Positions 6,321 to 8,187 of a stretch of DNA of 8,187 bases are shown piece by piece. The DNA lies in contig CANHYS010000066.1 in the NCBI GenBank assembly GCA_947464585.1, forward strand, positions 1-8,187, given 5' to 3'. The stretch's first letter is position 1. Each line of letters starts with the position of its first letter. The stretch is from Planctomycetaceae bacterium. GTDB lineage: Bacteria > Planctomycetota > Planctomycetia > Pirellulales > UBA1268. The translations under genes were made by a program, and so were the position numbers. The notes below the pieces were generated by a model. The model saw only the letters and a program-made list of their open reading frames with translations, made no database searches and was not told where the DNA came from.

Positions 6321-8114
6321 TCAACGACTCTGCAACCTGCCTCGCCGGGACCATCCAGACAGCAGTGCGACCGCTGCAACCGCCACACACGCCCCCAGCG
6401 GCAGACTCCCCCACACCAGCCACGGGCTCGTGCGGCCATCGGGCCTGACGCGTGCCCGCAGGGTGCCAGTGGCCCGTCTGGGCCCCCTGGCCAGCAGCCG
6501 GCCCGAACCGTCGATCCAGGCTGAAAACCCGGTGTTTGCGGCGATCGCCAGTGGCGTCCGCACCTCGACCGCCCGAAAAATCGCCGCCGTCAGGTGCATG
6601 TCGAGTTCGCTCGACCCCCAAAACCAACCGTCGTTGGTGAGGTTGACGATGACGTCAGGCCGGCCCCCCTCGCGGCCCAGTTCGAGCACCAGCGTCCGCA
6701 CTGCCTCCGGCAAGGCTGTCTCATAGCAGATGTTCACAGCCACCCGCGAGCCGGCGATCGTCACGGCCACCGGCTGGGTGCCGGCCGTCAAGCCAGCCGG
6801 GAGCGGCGTGAGCCGGTAGAGCCAGGGAAAACGCTCGGCGAGCGGAATATATTCGCCAAACATCACAGGGTGCTGCTTGCTGTAGCACGCCAGCGCGACG
6901 CCCTCGGGATCGAGAAACAGACCGCAGTTGTAGTTTTTCGCGCCGGAGGGGGCGTGTGGTGTGACGACCTGCTTGTCGAGGCCGACCAGCCAGTGCGTGC
7001 CGTACCGACGCGCGAAGGCGGCCAGCAGCGTGAGCCGTTCCTGCTCGAGGACTCGCCGACAGGCCGTCTGCCGATCGGCGGCGGTCCCCGTCGCATCCCG
7101 GCCGGCGAGCGTCTGCGCGACGACGCTCTCCGGCAGCACCTCGTCGGGATCGATGTCGAGCAGTCCCCACCGCCACATCGTCTCCGGCCAGACGATGAGG
7201 TCGGGACGCGATGGGCCGGCTTCACCCACGGCTGGTCCTTCACGCAAGTCCAGCGCAGCCATCGTGAGTTCGTCGTAGTGCTGTGCCACATCGCCGGCGG
7301 CATCGGGATCGTGCTTGAGTTCGGTGTCGATCGATCCCTGCACGAGCAGCACGTCGAGCGTGGGGCCTTCCGGCTGCGGCTCGCCCTGGATCCGCCAGTG
7401 TCCGTAGCCGATGGCGGCGATCAGCACGACACCGGCGGCCAGACCCGCCTGGAGAGCCGCGCGAAGGCGGTCGCGCGCCGCCACCGCGGCGACGATCTCG
7501 GCCAGACCGGCGGCCACGGCCATCACCACGCCCGCCACACCAACCGCCCCCAGGCAATCAGCCACCTGGATGAGCGTGGTCCACCGCCACTGGGTGTGCC
7601 CCAGTCCGCCGAAGGTGAAGCCGCCCAGCACCGAGCCGCGGAGGTGCTCGCAGGCCATCCATGCCACGGGTGCCGCCACCACCAGCGGCCACCGCCAGCC
7701 ATGCACCAGTCGGCGGGCGATCACGACGAAGAGGGGCAGGTAGCAGGCCAGATAGGCCGAGAGTGCCACCCAGCCGATCGACGTCGCGGGGTGTGGCAGC
7801 CGCAGCCAATGAATCGCGGCCAGCCAGTGGCAGAAGCCGCCCAGCCACAGGCTCCGCCACGGATGCGCGGCCGAGAGACGGTCGGCCTGCACGATCGCGA
7901 GCCACGGCAGCGGCGCCAGCCAGGCGAGCATCCAGCAGTCGGCAGGAGGTTGCACGAGAAACATCGCGGCCGCGCCGGCCAACGCAAGGGACAGCACGCC
8001 GCGGCCGTTCAACGCCCCGCGAAACAGACCAGCCGTGTCCAGGCGGTCGCGTAGCAACCGGCCCAGTCGGCCCACTTCGGTCGGTTGGCCCGCTTCGGTC
8101 GGCCGGTGCGTCAT
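6321..8114 (-). CDS. lnt: Apolipoprotein N-acyltransferase
   Basis: Lnt transfers an acyl chain from a phospholipid to the N-terminal Cys of apolipoproteins, the last step of lipoprotein maturation in the cytoplasmic membrane. The 597-residue protein has an N-terminal group of hydrophobic segments (roughly residues 41-240, with the Lnt-like block WMACEHLRGSVLGGFTFGGLG at 152-172), a nitrilase-fold domain (about 252-555), and a final membrane helix (about 566-587). The catalytic triad is visible: Glu311 in WPET, Lys413 in YSKQHPVMFGEYIP, and Cys463 in NICYE. NLTNDGWF (491-498) and the later AIAANTGFSAWIDGSG block also fit. It is longer than E. coli Lnt (512 residues), partly from a polar N-terminal extension and partly from about 34 extra residues between Glu and Lys. 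The ATG at 8114 overlaps the preceding stop in ATGA, with GAGG eight bases upstream, which indicates translational coupling. Assignment is firm. Confidence 0.96.
   Translation of the reverse strand: MTHRPTEAGQPTEVGRLGRLLRDRLDTAGLFRGALNGRGVLSLALAGAAAMFLVQPPADCWMLAWLAPLPWLAIVQADRLSAAHPWRSLWLGGFCHWLAAIHWLRLPHPATSIGWVALSAYLACYLPLFVVIARRLVHGWRWPLVVAAPVAWMACEHLRGSVLGGFTFGGLGHTQWRWTTLIQVADCLGAVGVAGVVMAVAAGLAEIVAAVAARDRLRAALQAGLAAGVVLIAAIGYGHWRIQGEPQPEGPTLDVLLVQGSIDTELKHDPDAAGDVAQHYDELTMAALDLREGPAVGEAGPSRPDLIVWPETMWRWGLLDIDPDEVLPESVVAQTLAGRDATGTAADRQTACRRVLEQERLTLLAAFARRYGTHWLVGLDKQVVTPHAPSGAKNYNCGLFLDPEGVALACYSKQHPVMFGEYIPLAERFPWLYRLTPLPAGLTAGTQPVAVTIAGSRVAVNICYETALPEAVRTLVLELGREGGRPDVIVNLTNDGWFWGSSELDMHLTAAIFRAVEVRTPLAIAANTGFSAWIDGSGRLLARGPRRATGTLRARVRPDGRTSPWLVWGSLPLGACVAVAAVALLSGWSRRGRLQSR
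8069..8104 (-). repeat. Imperfect 18-base tandem repeat in the 5' end of lnt
   Basis: Two adjacent 18-base units, 8069-8086 and 8087-8104, share 15 of 18 bases, including TTCGGTCGG. They encode a two-fold PTE[A/V]G[Q/R]-like hexapeptide near the N-terminus of Lnt, in the polar extension before the first membrane segment. It looks like in-frame expansion of a non-conserved leader; a functional role is not indicated. Confidence 0.7.
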
Positions 8115-8187
8115 GGGGCGGCCTCGAATTCGGCAATCACCGTGCCGGGGGTCACCACGTCATCCTCGTCAACGAGCTGCGTCATCA
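8111..8187 (-). CDS. C-terminal end of a protein, possibly a lipoyl/biotinyl-like domain (N-terminus beyond window)
   Basis: The minus strand from the right edge reads open in one frame to the TGA at 8113-8111, giving a tail ending MTQLVDEDDVVTPGTVIAEF and then EAAP. The pattern 'L-V-[DE]-E-[GD]-D-x-V-x-x-G-x-x-[IL]-A-x-x-E' is that of the second half of a biotinyl/lipoyl attachment domain, as found in dihydrolipoyl acyltransferases, biotin carboxyl carriers and HlyD-type proteins. The modified lysine would lie outside the window, so it cannot be checked. The stop overlaps the lnt start in ATGA, so the two genes are probably co-translated. With only about 25 residues visible the domain call is tentative; a short independent peptide starting at the ATG at 8185 cannot be excluded. 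Confidence 0.5.
   Translation of the reverse strand, partial: MTQLVDEDDVVTPGTVIAEFEAAP

Noticed and set aside
5756..6448. 230-codon Leu/Arg-rich open frame on the plus strand
   Set aside because: It is antisense to the coiled coil; its Leu richness mirrors Lys/Gln/Glu codons on the real strand. It also runs into the end of lnt with no family match.
6594..8054. 486-codon open frame on the plus strand
   Set aside because: It is antisense to lnt, which has an intact catalytic triad and membrane topology. The translated sequence is Arg/His/Gly-rich without family features.

Overview
The window looks like ordinary chromosome from a GC-rich planctomycete, probably of the Pirellulales type. I infer this from the base composition, the general style of the proteins, and two genes (the very large protein at the left and the coiled-coil protein) that resemble proteins I remember mainly from planctomycetes. 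It is densely coding. I see no rRNA, tRNA, CRISPR array, insertion sequence, phage gene or integration site.

Layout. Positions 1-2873 (minus strand) hold most of a very large protein of unknown function. Its start lies in the window and its end lies beyond the left edge. A 193-base divergent spacer (2874-3066) separates it from a plus-strand gene at 3067-4446, an exported PQQ-type beta-propeller protein. The spacer carries a 9-base inverted repeat and a perfect 15-base tandem duplication. The remainder is a minus-strand gene run read from right to left: the last codons of a protein that may end in a lipoyl/biotinyl-like domain (8111-8187), apolipoprotein N-acyltransferase Lnt (6321-8114, overlapping the previous stop by 4 bases), a membrane-anchored coiled-coil protein (5393-6220), a 50-residue single-pass membrane protein (5194-5346), and an MtfA-type zinc peptidase (4385-5170). 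The mtfA and beta-propeller genes converge and overlap tail to tail by 62 bases.

How the genes fit together. Lnt completes lipoprotein maturation in the cytoplasmic membrane. The coiled-coil and small membrane proteins are probably envelope proteins, and the beta-propeller protein is exported. The window is therefore largely a cell-envelope neighbourhood, with a cytoplasmic peptidase at the end of the run. Operon membership is inferred from shared strand and short spacing. No single gene here forms an obvious new system. The best leads are the giant unknown protein with its divergent promoter region, and the lnt / coiled-coil / mini-membrane-protein cluster.
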